Shown piece by piece: positions 23,657-32,990 of a stretch of DNA of 64,000 nt. This stretch comes from Brevundimonas vesicularis (GTDB taxonomy: Bacteria; Pseudomonadota; Alphaproteobacteria; Caulobacterales; Caulobacteraceae), in contig NZ_CP114278.1 in assembly GCF_027105095.1 (NCBI RefSeq), forward strand, positions 2,418,001 through 2,482,000, given 5' to 3'. Made by a program: the position numbers and the translations under genes. Numbering within the stretch: position 1 is the first letter of the stretch; every line of letters begins with the position of its first letter. The notes under the pieces are model-generated. The model made no database searches. It was not told the DNA's origin and was given only the letters and a program-made list of their open reading frames with translations.

Positions 23657-26575
23657 ATGTCCATCAGCTTCCTTCTTGTCGTCATCCTGGTCCTGCCGTT
23701 CCTTGGCGCGATCGTCGCGTCCGGCTTGCCGCGTCACGCACGCACCTCGGCCGCCATCCTGTCGTGGGTGGTGTCCTTGGTCAGCCTGGGGTGTCTGGCC
23801 GCGCTATGGCCGATGTTCCAGGACGGTGAGACGCTGCGCTACGAAATCCCGTGGCTGCCGTCGCTGGGCGTCAATCTGGTGCTGCGACTGGATGGACTGT
23901 CGTGGCTGTTCAGCGCCCTGATCCTGGGGATCGGCGCCTTGGTGGTGCTGTACGCCCGCTACTACATGTCGCCGAAGGATCCGGTGCCGCGGTTCTTTTC
24001 CTTCCTGCTGGCCTTCATGGGCGCGATGCAAGGCGTGGTGCTGTCGGGCAATCTGATTCAGCTGGTCGTATTCTGGGAGCTGACCAGCCTCTTTTCCTTC
24101 CTGCTGATTGGCTATTGGCACCAGAACCCCGCCGCGCGCGAAGGGTCGCGCATGGCGTTGACGGTGACGGCCATGGGCGGCATCGCCCTGCTGGTCGGGA
24201 TGATCCTGATCGGGCGGATCGTCGGCAGCTATGACCTCGATGTCGTCTTGGCGTCACGCGAGGCGATCCAGACCAGCCCACTTTATCTGCCCGCGCTGAT
24301 CCTGTTGCTGCTGGGCGCGATGACCAAGAGCGCGCAGTTTCCGTTTCACTTCTGGCTGCCCCGCGCCATGGCCGCGCCGACGCCGGTCAGCGCCTATCTG
24401 CACTCCGCGACCATGGTGAAGGCCGGGATATTCCTGCTGATCCGCTTTTGGCCCGTCCTGGCGGGGTCCGAGAGCTGGTATCTGATCGTCGGCGGCATGG
24501 GTCTGGCGACGCTGCTGCTCGGCGCCTGGTGCGCCATCTTCCAGCATGATCTCAAAGGCCTGCTGGCCTATTCGACGATCAGCCATCTGGGCCTGATCGT
24601 GCTGCTGCTGGGATTGGGCAGTCCGTTGGCCTGTATCGCGGCCATCTTCCACACGGTGAACCACGCCACCTTCAAGGCGTCGCTCTTCATGGCCGCCGGC
24701 ATCATCGATCACGAGGCCGGCACGCGGGATATGCGCAAGCTCAGCGGTCTGTTTCGCTTCATGCCTTTTACAGCCACCCTGGCCATGGTGGCCGCAGCCG
24801 CGATGGCGGGCGTGCCCCTGTTGAACGGCTTTCTGTCCAAGGAAATGTTCCTGGCCGAGGCGGTGGCCAGCGCCCATACGCACGGCCTGAACATGCTGCT
24901 GCCCGCCCTGGCCACCTTGGCCAGCGCCTTCAGTGTTCTGTATTCACTGCGGTTTATCCACGCGACCTTCTTCGGCCCTGCTCCGACCGAGCTGGATCGC
25001 ATCCCGCACGAGCCGCCCGCCTGGATGCGGCGCCCCGTCGAGGTGCTGGTCGCCCTGTGCCTGGTCGTCGGCATCTTCCCGGCTGTAACGGTGGGGCCGT
25101 TCCTGAAGAGCGCCGCCGTTTCGGTGCTGGGCTTTGACCTGCCCTATTACAGTCTGGCCCTGTGGCACGGGTTCAATCTGCCGCTGGTGCTGAGCCTTAT
25201 CGCCCTCGCCGGCGGCGTGGGTCTCTATGTCGTCTTCGGCAAACGCATCAACGCCAATCAGCGCGGCGGACCGTGGGGCTGGAAGCGTCTGAACGGCGGC
25301 TGGGTGTTCGAGCGAACCATGACCGGCCTGTTCAAAGGGTCGGAAGCGATGCTTCGCCTGTTCGGGGCCAAGCGACAGCAGCCACAGCTGCGGGCCATCG
25401 TCTTGGTCGCCCTGCTGGCAGGCGGGCTGGCGGCGGTCAACGCCGGATTGGTGATCCGCCCGATCATGCCGACATTGACCCTGTCCAATTGGGCCTTCGC
25501 CGGTCTTTGGCTGGTCGGCGCCAGCTGTGCAGTCGCGGCGGCATGGCAGGCGAAATATCACCGGCTGGCGGCGGTGGTTCTAATGGGCGGCGCAGGTCTG
25601 GCCAGTTGCCTGTCCTTCGTCTGGCTATCAGCGCCGGATCTGGCCGTGACCCAGTTGCTGGTCGAGGTCGTGACCACAGTCCTGCTGCTGCTGGGTCTGC
25701 GCTGGCTGCCGAAGCGGCTCGAGACCATTCGCCTGCCACAGGCCATGGAGAAGCGGTCTCGCCGCCGTCGCCGCATCGACCTGATCATCGCCGCCGCCGT
25801 CGGCGCGGCCTTGGCGGCCATTTCCTACGCCGTCATGACGCGACCATCGATCGAGGGGATTTCGCGCTTCTTCGTCGAGCACGCCTATAATGACGCGGGC
25901 GGGCGCAACATCGTCAACGTCATCCTGGTCGATTTCCGCGCCTTCGACACCTTCGGCGAGATCACGGTTCTGGGCATTGTGGGCCTGACCATCTTCGCCC
26001 TGCTGCGCCGCTTCCGTCCCGCCGACGACACCCTGTCAAATCCCAGTCAGCAGAGCGTGCAGGACGCCTCAGACCGCGATCACGAGACGCGATCGGAGGG
26101 CGACACGCTGAAGGAAAGCATGCTGATCCCCCGCGTTGTCATGCGCTGGATCTTCCCCTTCATCATCCTGCTCGCCGTTCACCTGTTCCTGCGCGGGCAC
26201 GACCTGCCGGGCGGCGGTTTTGCGGCGGGCATGGCCCTGTCGATCGCCTTCATCCTGCAATATATGGCCTCGGGCGCCCGGTGGGTCGAAGAGCGGCTGG
26301 CCATCCGGCCCATCTTCTGGATCGGCGCGGGCCTGGTGATCGCCGCCCTCAGCGGGATCGGATCGTGGCTGTTCGGCTATCCTTTCCTGACCTCCTGGTT
26401 CCAGTATGCCAACCTGCCGATCCTAGGCCGCGTGCCGCTGGCCAGCGCCGTGCTGTTCGACTTGGGCGTGGTTGTTCTGGTGGTCGGCGCCACCGTCCTG
26501 ACCCTGGTCGCCCTGGCGCACCAGTCGCTGCGCAAACCCAAGCAAAGAGACGCCGAAGACGGAGAGCTGTCATGA
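23657..26575 (+). CDS. mrpA: Mrp antiporter subunit A, fused A+B
   Basis: This is a 972-aa membrane protein. Residues 1 to about 790 form the NuoL/ND5-like MrpA: many hydrophobic helices, a proton-pumping core FPFHFWLPRAMAAPTPVSAY, and LHSATMVKAGIFLL. The C-terminal part (VMRWIFPFIILLAVHLFLRG, HDLPGGGFAAGMALSIAFIL) is an MrpB domain, so A and B are one polypeptide, as in rhizobial PhaA/AB. The complex exchanges Na+ or K+ for H+ in the inner membrane. The start at 23657 (MSISFLLVVILVLPFLG) is chosen because the first helix begins there. It overlaps mrpC by ATGA. Confidence 0.93.
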   Translation: MSISFLLVVILVLPFLGAIVASGLPRHARTSAAILSWVVSLVSLGCLAALWPMFQDGETLRYEIPWLPSLGVNLVLRLDGLSWLFSALILGIGALVVLYARYYMSPKDPVPRFFSFLLAFMGAMQGVVLSGNLIQLVVFWELTSLFSFLLIGYWHQNPAAREGSRMALTVTAMGGIALLVGMILIGRIVGSYDLDVVLASREAIQTSPLYLPALILLLLGAMTKSAQFPFHFWLPRAMAAPTPVSAYLHSATMVKAGIFLLIRFWPVLAGSESWYLIVGGMGLATLLLGAWCAIFQHDLKGLLAYSTISHLGLIVLLLGLGSPLACIAAIFHTVNHATFKASLFMAAGIIDHEAGTRDMRKLSGLFRFMPFTATLAMVAAAAMAGVPLLNGFLSKEMFLAEAVASAHTHGLNMLLPALATLASAFSVLYSLRFIHATFFGPAPTELDRIPHEPPAWMRRPVEVLVALCLVVGIFPAVTVGPFLKSAAVSVLGFDLPYYSLALWHGFNLPLVLSLIALAGGVGLYVVFGKRINANQRGGPWGWKRLNGGWVFERTMTGLFKGSEAMLRLFGAKRQQPQLRAIVLVALLAGGLAAVNAGLVIRPIMPTLTLSNWAFAGLWLVGASCAVAAAWQAKYHRLAAVVLMGGAGLASCLSFVWLSAPDLAVTQLLVEVVTTVLLLLGLRWLPKRLETIRLPQAMEKRSRRRRRIDLIIAAAVGAALAAISYAVMTRPSIEGISRFFVEHAYNDAGGRNIVNVILVDFRAFDTFGEITVLGIVGLTIFALLRRFRPADDTLSNPSQQSVQDASDRDHETRSEGDTLKESMLIPRVVMRWIFPFIILLAVHLFLRGHDLPGGGFAAGMALSIAFILQYMASGARWVEERLAIRPIFWIGAGLVIAALSGIGSWLFGYPFLTSWFQYANLPILGRVPLASAVLFDLGVVVLVVGATVLTLVALAHQSLRKPKQRDAEDGELS

Positions 26576-26916
26576 TGGAGCTGGTTCTCGCCCTCGCCAT
26601 CGGCGTGCTGTCGGCCTCGGGTGTCTGGTTGCTGCTGCGCCCGCGCACCTTCCAGGTGATCATGGGGCTGTCGCTGCTGTCCTATGCGGTCAATATCTTC
26701 ATCTTCGCCATGGGACGGCTGAGGTCGGGCGCGCCGCCGGTGCTGGCGGGCGAGGTCTCCGACCCCGCGCGCTACACCGACCCGACGCCGCAGGCGCTGG
26801 TCCTGACCGCGATCGTCATCAGCTTCGCCCTGACGGCGCTGTTCCTGGTCGTCATTCTGGCCGCCCGCGGCATCACCGGCAGCGACCATGTCGACGGCAA
26901 GGAGCCGGACGCATGA
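26572..26916 (+). CDS. mrpC: Mrp antiporter subunit C
   Basis: This 114-aa NuoK-like subunit has three transmembrane helices: ELVLALAIGVLSASGVWLLL, FQVIMGLSLLSYAVNIFIFA, and QALVLTAIVISFALTALFLV. It starts at 26572 (ATGATGGAG), where ATGA overlaps the mrpA stop, and it overlaps mrpD by 4 nt. Confidence 0.9.
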   Translation: MMELVLALAIGVLSASGVWLLLRPRTFQVIMGLSLLSYAVNIFIFAMGRLRSGAPPVLAGEVSDPARYTDPTPQALVLTAIVISFALTALFLVVILAARGITGSDHVDGKEPDA

Positions 26917-28508
26917 TCGACTGGAACGCCCATCTGATCATCGGCCCCATCGTCCTGCCGATGATCATCGCCTCAGCCATGCTGCTGCTGGACGAGCGTC
27001 GCCGAACGCTGAAGGCGGCGCTCAGCTTGAGCGCTATGGCCGCCATTCTGGTCATGGCCCTGGTTCTGCTGCACGAGAGCGCAAACGCTGCCGTGGGCGG
27101 CGGCGATACTGCGCGCGTCTATCGCCTGGGGTCGTGGGCTGCGCCCTACGGCATCGTCTTGGTGGCCGACCGGCTTTCGACGATGATGGTTGCGCTGACC
27201 AGCGTTCTGGGCGGATGCGCCCTGATCTTCGCCTTGGCGCGATGGGACCGGGCGGGGCCGCGCTTCCACGCCCTGTTCCTGCTTCTCATCATGGGGGTGA
27301 ACGGCGCCCTGCTGACCGGCGACCTGTTCAACCTGTTCGTCTTTTTCGAGATCATGCTCGCCGCCTCGTACGGACTGGCCCTGCATGGGTCGGGCGAGGC
27401 GCGTGTGCGGGCAGGCGTGATCTATATCGCCGTGAATCTGACCGCGTCCTTGCTGTTCCTGATCGGCGTCAGCCTGATCTACGGGGTGATCGGCACGCTG
27501 AACATGGCGGATGTTGCAACGCGGGTTGCGACCATCTCAGTGGATGACCTGGGACTGTTTCATATCGGCGCGGCGGTGCTGGGTACGGCCTTTCTGATCA
27601 AGTGCGCCATGTGGCCCTTGGGGTTCTGGCTGACCCCGACCTATTCGGCAGCCAGCGCGCCGGCGGCGGCGGTCTTCGCCATCCTGTCCAAGGTCGGGGT
27701 CTATATCGTCATCCGCCTCAGTCTGTTGCTGTTCGGCGCCGACGCGGGCGCCTCCGCCGGATTTGGCCTGACCTGGCTGTTCGTCGGCGGACTGGCGACC
27801 ATAGCGTTCGGCACATTCGGCCTGATCGCCTCTCGCGATCTGTCCCGCGCCGCCGGATTCGGCGTGATGATTTCTTCCGGCACCGTTCTGGCCAGCCTGG
27901 GCGTCGGCGATGCAGCGACCCTCAGCGGCGCGCTCTTTTATCTGATTGGCTCCACCCTGGCCTGCGCAGCCCTGTTTTTGCTGGCCGAGATCCTCCAGCG
28001 TGGACGTGAGGCCTACGTTGGCGAGGCGCGCGCTGTTTTCGATGACGAATATCGTGATCCATTCGACGACGAAGAGCGCAACGAGCCGGGCTTGGTCATT
28101 CCGGCGGCCGTCGCGGCCCTGGGCGGGGCCTTTCTGATCTGCACCCTGATGGTTGCCGGCCTGCCACCTTTGGCCGGCTTCGTCGGGAAACTGTCTATGA
28201 TCAGCGCCTTGGTCGGCGTTGGCGATGCGGCGGCCTGGACGCTGGTCGCCGTACTTTCCGTGTCCAGCCTCGGCGCCTTGATCGGCCTGACGCGCCTGGG
28301 CGTCGGCGCGATCTGGACGCGCGACGAAGATGCGCCGGCTTTCGTGGTGGGTGCGGCCGAGCTGACGGCGGTCGCGGCCCTGCTTGGCGCCTGCGTGTTC
28401 CTGGCCATCTTCGCTGGCTCCGCCCTGATCTACACCGACCACACGGCGGCCTGGCTGGCTGACCCGCAAGGCTATATCCACGCGGTGCTGGGCGGGGGCG
28501 GTCGATGA
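26913..28508 (+). CDS. mrpD: Mrp antiporter subunit D
   Basis: This is a 531-aa NuoM/N-like proton channel subunit with about 14 helices. Landmarks are LTGDLFNLFVFFEIMLAASY, LIKCAMWPLGFWLTPTYSAA and PPLAGFVGKLSMISAL. A hydrophilic loop with many Asp/Glu/Arg (EARAVFDDEYRDPFDDEERN) sits before the last helices. It is coupled to mrpC and mrpE by 4-nt overlaps. Confidence 0.92.
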   Translation: MIDWNAHLIIGPIVLPMIIASAMLLLDERRRTLKAALSLSAMAAILVMALVLLHESANAAVGGGDTARVYRLGSWAAPYGIVLVADRLSTMMVALTSVLGGCALIFALARWDRAGPRFHALFLLLIMGVNGALLTGDLFNLFVFFEIMLAASYGLALHGSGEARVRAGVIYIAVNLTASLLFLIGVSLIYGVIGTLNMADVATRVATISVDDLGLFHIGAAVLGTAFLIKCAMWPLGFWLTPTYSAASAPAAAVFAILSKVGVYIVIRLSLLLFGADAGASAGFGLTWLFVGGLATIAFGTFGLIASRDLSRAAGFGVMISSGTVLASLGVGDAATLSGALFYLIGSTLACAALFLLAEILQRGREAYVGEARAVFDDEYRDPFDDEERNEPGLVIPAAVAALGGAFLICTLMVAGLPPLAGFVGKLSMISALVGVGDAAAWTLVAVLSVSSLGALIGLTRLGVGAIWTRDEDAPAFVVGAAELTAVAALLGACVFLAIFAGSALIYTDHTAAWLADPQGYIHAVLGGGGR

Positions 28509-28993
28509 GACGCGTCTTGCCCTACCCCATCCTTTCACTAGGCCTGTTCGTCGCCTCGATCCTGCTCAGCGCCTCGGTCGCGCCGCCGTCTCTGGCGCTC
28601 GCGGTGCTGCTGGCCCTTCTGGCGCCGGTCATCATGCTGGCGCTGGGCGTTGATCGCGTGCGGGTGAAGTCGCCGATGGCCATAATGCGCCTCGCCATCG
28701 ACGTCATTGGCGACATCGTGCGCTCCAACTGGGCGGTGTCGCACATCATTCTGGGGCGGCGACGGCATGAGCGCACGTCCGGATTCATCCATATTCCGCT
28801 GGATTTGCGCGACCGATACGGTCTGGCGGTGCTGGCCATCATCATCACCTCGACGCCCGGCACCCTGTGGGTCGAATATGAAGCCGCGACCGGCCGCCTG
28901 CTTCTGCACGTTCTCGATCTGGTGGACGAGGAGACCTGGGTGCGGCTGATCAAGGACCGCTACGAGCGTCGGCTGATGGAGATTTTCGAATGA
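28505..28993 (+). CDS. mrpE: Mrp antiporter subunit E
   Basis: This 162-aa MrpE has two or three N-terminal membrane helices (LPYPILSLGLFVASILLSAS, LALAVLLALLAPVIMLALGV) and a cytoplasmic domain with ITSTPGTLWVEYEAATGRLL and HVLDLVDEETWVRLIKDRYE, as usual. It overlaps its neighbours by 4 nt. Confidence 0.9.
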   Translation: MRRVLPYPILSLGLFVASILLSASVAPPSLALAVLLALLAPVIMLALGVDRVRVKSPMAIMRLAIDVIGDIVRSNWAVSHIILGRRRHERTSGFIHIPLDLRDRYGLAVLAIIITSTPGTLWVEYEAATGRLLLHVLDLVDEETWVRLIKDRYERRLMEIFE

Positions 28994-29271
28994 CGGCGGC
29001 GGTGCTGACGTGGGGCCTGGGTCTGGCCCAGATGATGCTGATCTGCGCCATGGGCCTGGCGGCGTGGCGGATCATTCACGGTCCGCGCGCCCAGGATCGC
29101 GTCCTGGGCATGGACACACTTTATCTGAACGGCATGCTGCTGGTGGTGGTGTTCGGCATCCGCACCAACAGCCAGCTCTATTTCGAGGCCGCCTTGGTGA
29201 TCGGCATGTTGGGCTTCGCCGCCACCGTGGCCCTGGCCAAGTTCCTGATGCGCGGCGAGGTGATTGAATGA
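28990..29271 (+). CDS. mrpF: Mrp antiporter subunit F
   Basis: This is a 93-aa three-helix MrpF with the conserved RIIHGPRAQDRVLGMDTLYL segment. Start and stop overlap the neighbouring mrp genes by 4 nt. Confidence 0.9.
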   Translation: MTAAVLTWGLGLAQMMLICAMGLAAWRIIHGPRAQDRVLGMDTLYLNGMLLVVVFGIRTNSQLYFEAALVIGMLGFAATVALAKFLMRGEVIE

Positions 29272-29609
29272 CCGAAGCTGACGTTCCCGCATGGGCCGCG
29301 ATCATCGTTGTCGCCCTGGCCGTCATCGGCTCGGCCCTCTCGCTGCTGGGCACGGTTGGGCTGGTTCGGCTGAAGACCTTCTATGAGCGCGTCCACGCTC
29401 CGACGCTCGGGGCCACGCTAGGCATGGCGCTAGTCCTGCTGGCCTCGATCGTCTGGTTCACGACCGTCGAGCGGCGTTTCATGCCCCGCGAAATCCTGAT
29501 CGGCCTGTTCCTGACGGTCACGACGCCGGTCACCCTGATCCTGCTCGCCCGCGCCGCCCTGTTCCGCGATCGCACCGACAGGGTCGAAGATACGCCGAGG
29601 AAGGGCTGA
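29268..29609 (+). CDS. mrpG: Mrp antiporter subunit G
   Basis: This is a 113-aa MrpG with three helices and the conserved LSLLGTVGLVRLKTFYERVH and HAPTLGATLG motifs. It is the last gene of the operon. The hairpin that follows it has its T tract on the other strand, so operon termination here is not obvious. Confidence 0.9.
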   Translation: MTEADVPAWAAIIVVALAVIGSALSLLGTVGLVRLKTFYERVHAPTLGATLGMALVLLASIVWFTTVERRFMPREILIGLFLTVTTPVTLILLARAALFRDRTDRVEDTPRKG

Positions 29610-29626
29610 TCGTCCGGCAAAAAAGA

Positions 29627-29648
29627 AGCCCGGCGGGGGCGCCGGGCT
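29627..29648 (-). terminator. Rho-independent terminator for leftward lipoprotein gene
   Basis: An 8-bp stem AGCCCGGC / GCCGGGCT with a 6-nt loop, read leftward, is followed by TCTTTTTTGCC. It therefore terminates the minus-strand gene at 29726-30448, and may block readthrough into mrpG. Confidence 0.7.
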
Positions 29649-29725
29649 GCAAGCAGGTTCGGTGATGGTGTCCCTGAGGACGGCCCATTCCTTAACCGAA
29701 ATGGTTTCCAGATCGTTAAGCGCCT

Positions 29726-30448
29726 TCAGTCCGGCAACCATGTCGTCTGACGTCCCGCTGGATCGACGGGCCATGTGATCCGCCAGCCCGCCCCCGCCCG
29801 CTCGACGACGAAGCCCGCAGTCGCCCCCGCGCCCGGATAGTCGAAGCGCTTTCCATTCACCGTGATCGTCGCCCCACCCGACTGTCCGATGACGGCCCGC
29901 CAGCGGCCGCGTCCGATCGCCGTCGGCGCCATATCTGCGCCGTTGATATTGACCGAGGGAGCCGCCCCATTCGTCCGGCCTGAAGCCATCAGAGTCGCAC
30001 CGTCCGAATCCACCGCATCCAGCCCCTCGCCGCCATCGAGCCGAACAGTCGGCTGGCCTGCTGCGATCAGGGCGACGGGACCGGCTCCGCCCCGGATCAC
30101 CACCAGGGTCTCAGGCGAGACGGCGGCGTCCTCGCCCACCTGCACCTCGGGCGTAAAGCGCACATCGCCGCTCAAAGGCGGCAGTCGCAGTTCGAACCGC
30201 CCCGCGCCGTCCGCCGTCGTCGCCACGGCCGCAGTATCCAGCGCACGCAGCACGACGCGCGCATTGGGCCCCGCCCCGCCGCGCAGCACCAGAACGCCGC
30301 CGTCGCGCATCACGCCATCAATCTGGGGCGGGCGAACCCAGGGCGAGGCCTCGTCGGCCCCCGTCGGCCCCGCCACGCCACCCTGCTGATCGGAACAGGC
30401 TGCGGCAGCCAGGACCGCGACACACGCGACCATCATCTGACGTTTCAT
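29726..30448 (-). CDS. Putative lipoprotein
   Basis: This 240-aa protein has a lipoprotein signal (MKRQMMVACVAVLAAAACS; lipobox around AAAC, Cys near residue 18). The mature part is rich in Gly/Ala and beta strands: GGVLVLRGGAGPNARVVLRA, DGAGRFELRLPPL, and RGGAGPVALIA, suggesting repeated Ig-like or bacterial beta-sandwich units. I do not recognise a family. It faces the mrp operon tail-to-tail and has its own terminator. Confidence 0.7.
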   Translation of the reverse strand: MKRQMMVACVAVLAAAACSDQQGGVAGPTGADEASPWVRPPQIDGVMRDGGVLVLRGGAGPNARVVLRALDTAAVATTADGAGRFELRLPPLSGDVRFTPEVQVGEDAAVSPETLVVIRGGAGPVALIAAGQPTVRLDGGEGLDAVDSDGATLMASGRTNGAAPSVNINGADMAPTAIGRGRWRAVIGQSGGATITVNGKRFDYPGAGATAGFVVERAGAGWRITWPVDPAGRQTTWLPD

Positions 30449-30559
30449 CCTGCGCCTCTACGATATAGGACTGGCGACCCAGCGGCTCGAGCCTGTGTTA
30501 GCTTGAGCGCCGTCGGTTTGGCCATGGCCAGGCCGCCTATTCGTTTTCTTCGAGGCTCC

Positions 30560-31165
30560 ATGTCCCTGCCCCCCGTTTCGTTCCTGCCGTTCGACGGCTC
30601 TTCCGTCTGCCTGTTCTGCGGCGCCTCCGAGACCGCCGATCCTATTTATACCGAGGCGGCCTATGCGTTCGGCAAGGTGACGGCCGAGGCCGGCTGGCGG
30701 CTGGTCTATGGCGGCGGCGGCGTGGGCCTGATGGGGGCCTCGGCGCGCGGCGCGCATGAGGCGGGCGGCCGGGTCGTCGGCATCATGCCGGCTTTCCTGC
30801 GCAGCCGCGAACGCCTGTTCGACGAGGTCGAGACCGTCGTCGTCACTTCGATGCACGAACGCAAACAGCTGATGTACGATCAGTCGGACGCCTTCGTGGT
30901 CGCCCCCGGCGGCATCGGCACTCTGGAAGAAGTCGTAGAGCTGCTGTCCTGGAAGCGGCTGGACCTGCACCACAAGCCGGTCGTCTTCCTGAACCTGAAC
31001 GGCTTCTGGAACGGCTTCTTCGAGCTGATGAAGCACAGCGTCGCAGAAGGAATGACGCCGCCGTCATTCCTGGACGCCTGGACCGTCGCCGAAACCGTCG
31101 AAGAGGCGATGGCGCAGGTTCAGGCCGGCGGCGATGCGCCGCAATTGAAACATGATCATCGATAA
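30560..31165 (+). CDS. LOG-family nucleotide phosphoribohydrolase
   Basis: This 201-aa Rossmann-fold protein has the LOG (lysine decarboxylase-like) motifs GGGGVGLMGASARGAHEAGG and PGGIGTLEE. These proteins hydrolyse nucleoside 5'-monophosphates, some activating cytokinins, but the bacterial substrate is often not known. The start at 30560 (MSLPPVSFLP) avoids an Arg-rich upstream extension. Length is normal. Confidence 0.85.
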   Translation: MSLPPVSFLPFDGSSVCLFCGASETADPIYTEAAYAFGKVTAEAGWRLVYGGGGVGLMGASARGAHEAGGRVVGIMPAFLRSRERLFDEVETVVVTSMHERKQLMYDQSDAFVVAPGGIGTLEEVVELLSWKRLDLHHKPVVFLNLNGFWNGFFELMKHSVAEGMTPPSFLDAWTVAETVEEAMAQVQAGGDAPQLKHDHR

Positions 31166-31201
31166 GTGATCATCGCTCATAATCCGCTGCGCACGTCTTG
31201 A

Positions 31202-31220
31202 CAGTTTTTATCGAAAACTG
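31202..31220. promoter_or_regulatory. Palindrome overlapping a -35-like TTGACA
   Basis: CAGTTTT-TATCG-AAAACTG is a perfect 7-bp inverted repeat with 5-nt centre. It begins inside TTGACA (31198-31203) and lies about 50 nt before the ATG at 31271. It could be a repressor operator or a hairpin. Confidence 0.4.
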
Positions 31221-31270
31221 ACATGGGGGCGCAGCGGCATGACGCCGTTCTTCATTTCGGAGAGTTTTCA

Positions 31271-31564
31271 ATGCGCGCTCTGCTGATCGCCGCCGCCCTG
31301 TTCGCCGCCGCCCCTGCGGTCGCCCAAGCCCCCGCCGCCACCAGCCTGACGCTGGCCGACGCCGCCAAGGCGCCCGCACGCGCCACCATCATCGACGGCG
31401 CTCGTTGGTCCTGCGAAGGCGCGACCTGCACCGCCGCTGGCGGCACGGAACAGCCCGCGACGCGCGCCTGCCGCCGCGTGGTTCAGAAGTTCGGTCCCGT
31501 GACCGCCTTCTCCTACAAGGGTGTGGCCCTAAGCGCCGACGAACTGGCTGTCTGCAACGCCTAG
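31271..31564 (+). CDS. Small exported Cys-containing protein
   Basis: This 97-aa protein has a clear signal peptide (MRALLIAAALFAAAPAVAQA) and a mature domain with four Cys in the pattern RWSCEGATCTAAG, TRACRRV, and ELAVC, likely two disulfides. It resembles small Caulobacterales proteins of unknown function. A palindrome lies in the promoter region. Start at 31271 is chosen by the signal peptide. Confidence 0.7.
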   Translation: MRALLIAAALFAAAPAVAQAPAATSLTLADAAKAPARATIIDGARWSCEGATCTAAGGTEQPATRACRRVVQKFGPVTAFSYKGVALSADELAVCNA

Positions 31565-31569
31565 ACTGC

Positions 31570-31593
31570 GTGAGGCGGCTTAGGCCGCCTCAC
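31570..31593. terminator. Hairpin between convergent genes
   Basis: Perfect 10-bp inverted repeat GTGAGGCGGC-TTAG-GCCGCCTCAC lies between the small exported gene and gltX and spans the gltX stop codon. No T tract follows on either side, so its function as a terminator is likely but not strong. Confidence 0.5.
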
Positions 31594-32914
31594 CTCTCAG
31601 ACGCCGCTGGATGGTTTCGCGACCGATCAGCGGCGCCATGGCCGCCATGTCAGGCCCGTGCTGCTGCCCCGTCAGCGCCAGACGCAGCGGCATGAACAGC
31701 GTCTTGCCCTTGGCGCCCGTCTCGGCCTTGACGGCCGAGGTCCACGCCGACCAGGCGTTCTCGTCGATCACTTCCGGCAGCAGACGCAGCGCCGATTCGA
31801 TGAAGGTCCCATCTTCGATCACCGGTTGGATCGGACCACGGACGATCTGCGCCATGTCCGCGACATCGGCGAACTTCGTCAGATTGCCACGCACCGTATT
31901 CCAGAAGGCTTCGCCCAGATCGGCGCCGAGAGCCTGAAGACGCGGCTGCGCCGTCGCATAGTCCATGACGTGCAGCGCTTGGGCGTTCAGCCGGTCCAGG
32001 TCGGCCGTATCGTAACGCGCCGGCGAACGCCCCATCTTGGAGAAGGCGAAGCTCTGCCCCAGAGCCTCGACCGAGGCGCCGACTTCCAGCGGATCAGACG
32101 TCCCGATCCGGCCGAGGTGGCTGGTGATCGCGATCGGCTCATAGCCTTGGTCGCGCATGTCGCTGATCGACAGCGATCCCAGCCGCTTGGACAGGGCCGC
32201 GCCGTCGGCGCCGACCAGCAGCGGCATATGGGCGAAGCCGGGAACCGTCGCGCCCAGCGCTTCGAAGATTTCGATCTGCGCCCCGGTGTTGGTGACGTGA
32301 TCCTCGCCCCGGATGATGTGCGTGATGGCCATGTCGATGTCATCGACCACCGACGGCAGGGTGTAGAGGAACAGGCCGTCCTCGCGGATCAGCACCGGGT
32401 CCGACATCGAGGCGGTGTCCACCTCCGCATGACCGCGCGCCAGGTCTTCCCAGGCGACGCGCTTGCCGTCCAGTTTGAAGCGCCAATGCGGGCGACGGCC
32501 TTCGGATTCGTAAGCGGCCTTCTGCTCTTCGGTCAGTTCCAGCGCCGCGCGGTCATAGATCGGCGGCAAGCCGCGCGACAGTTGCACCTTGCGCCGACGG
32601 TCGAGCTCGTCGGCGGTCTCATAAGCGGGATAAAGCCGCCCCGACGCCTTCAGCCTGGCGGCCGCTTCTTCGTAGCGATCGAACCGCTTGGACTGATTAT
32701 AGCGCTCGTCCCACGGCATCCCCAGCCAGGTCAGATCATCTTCGATCCCCTGTTCGAACTCGGGCGTGGAGCGCGCCAGGTCGGTGTCGTCGATGCGCAG
32801 CACAAAGGACCCGCCCTGCCCCTTGGCGAACATCCAGTTCACCAAGGCGGTGCGGACATTGCCGACGTGCAGCTTACCCGTGGGCGACGGGGCGAAACGA
32901 ACCTTGACGGACAT
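31580..32914 (-). CDS. gltX: Glutamyl-tRNA synthetase
   Basis: This 444-aa class I synthetase has the HIGH-like motif PSPTGKLHVGNVRTAL at the N terminus and the KMSKS-like motif GAALSKRLGSLSISD. LRIDDTDLARSTPEFEQGIE is also conserved. Many alphaproteobacteria have two GltX copies with different tRNA preference; the copy here cannot be assigned. It is convergent with the small exported gene. Confidence 0.93.
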   Translation of the reverse strand: MSVKVRFAPSPTGKLHVGNVRTALVNWMFAKGQGGSFVLRIDDTDLARSTPEFEQGIEDDLTWLGMPWDERYNQSKRFDRYEEAAARLKASGRLYPAYETADELDRRRKVQLSRGLPPIYDRAALELTEEQKAAYESEGRRPHWRFKLDGKRVAWEDLARGHAEVDTASMSDPVLIREDGLFLYTLPSVVDDIDMAITHIIRGEDHVTNTGAQIEIFEALGATVPGFAHMPLLVGADGAALSKRLGSLSISDMRDQGYEPIAITSHLGRIGTSDPLEVGASVEALGQSFAFSKMGRSPARYDTADLDRLNAQALHVMDYATAQPRLQALGADLGEAFWNTVRGNLTKFADVADMAQIVRGPIQPVIEDGTFIESALRLLPEVIDENAWSAWTSAVKAETGAKGKTLFMPLRLALTGQQHGPDMAAMAPLIGRETIQRRLRGEAA

Positions 32915-32990
32915 GGATAGACGACCTCGAAAGCGAGGCGGCTAGGTCGCCCCGCAACCCGGCGAAGTCAAGGCGCGGAAGGCTTAAACC

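Noticed and set aside
31152..31176. TGATCATCG direct repeat at the end of the LOG gene
   Set aside because: One copy is coding sequence and only two copies exist; most likely chance.
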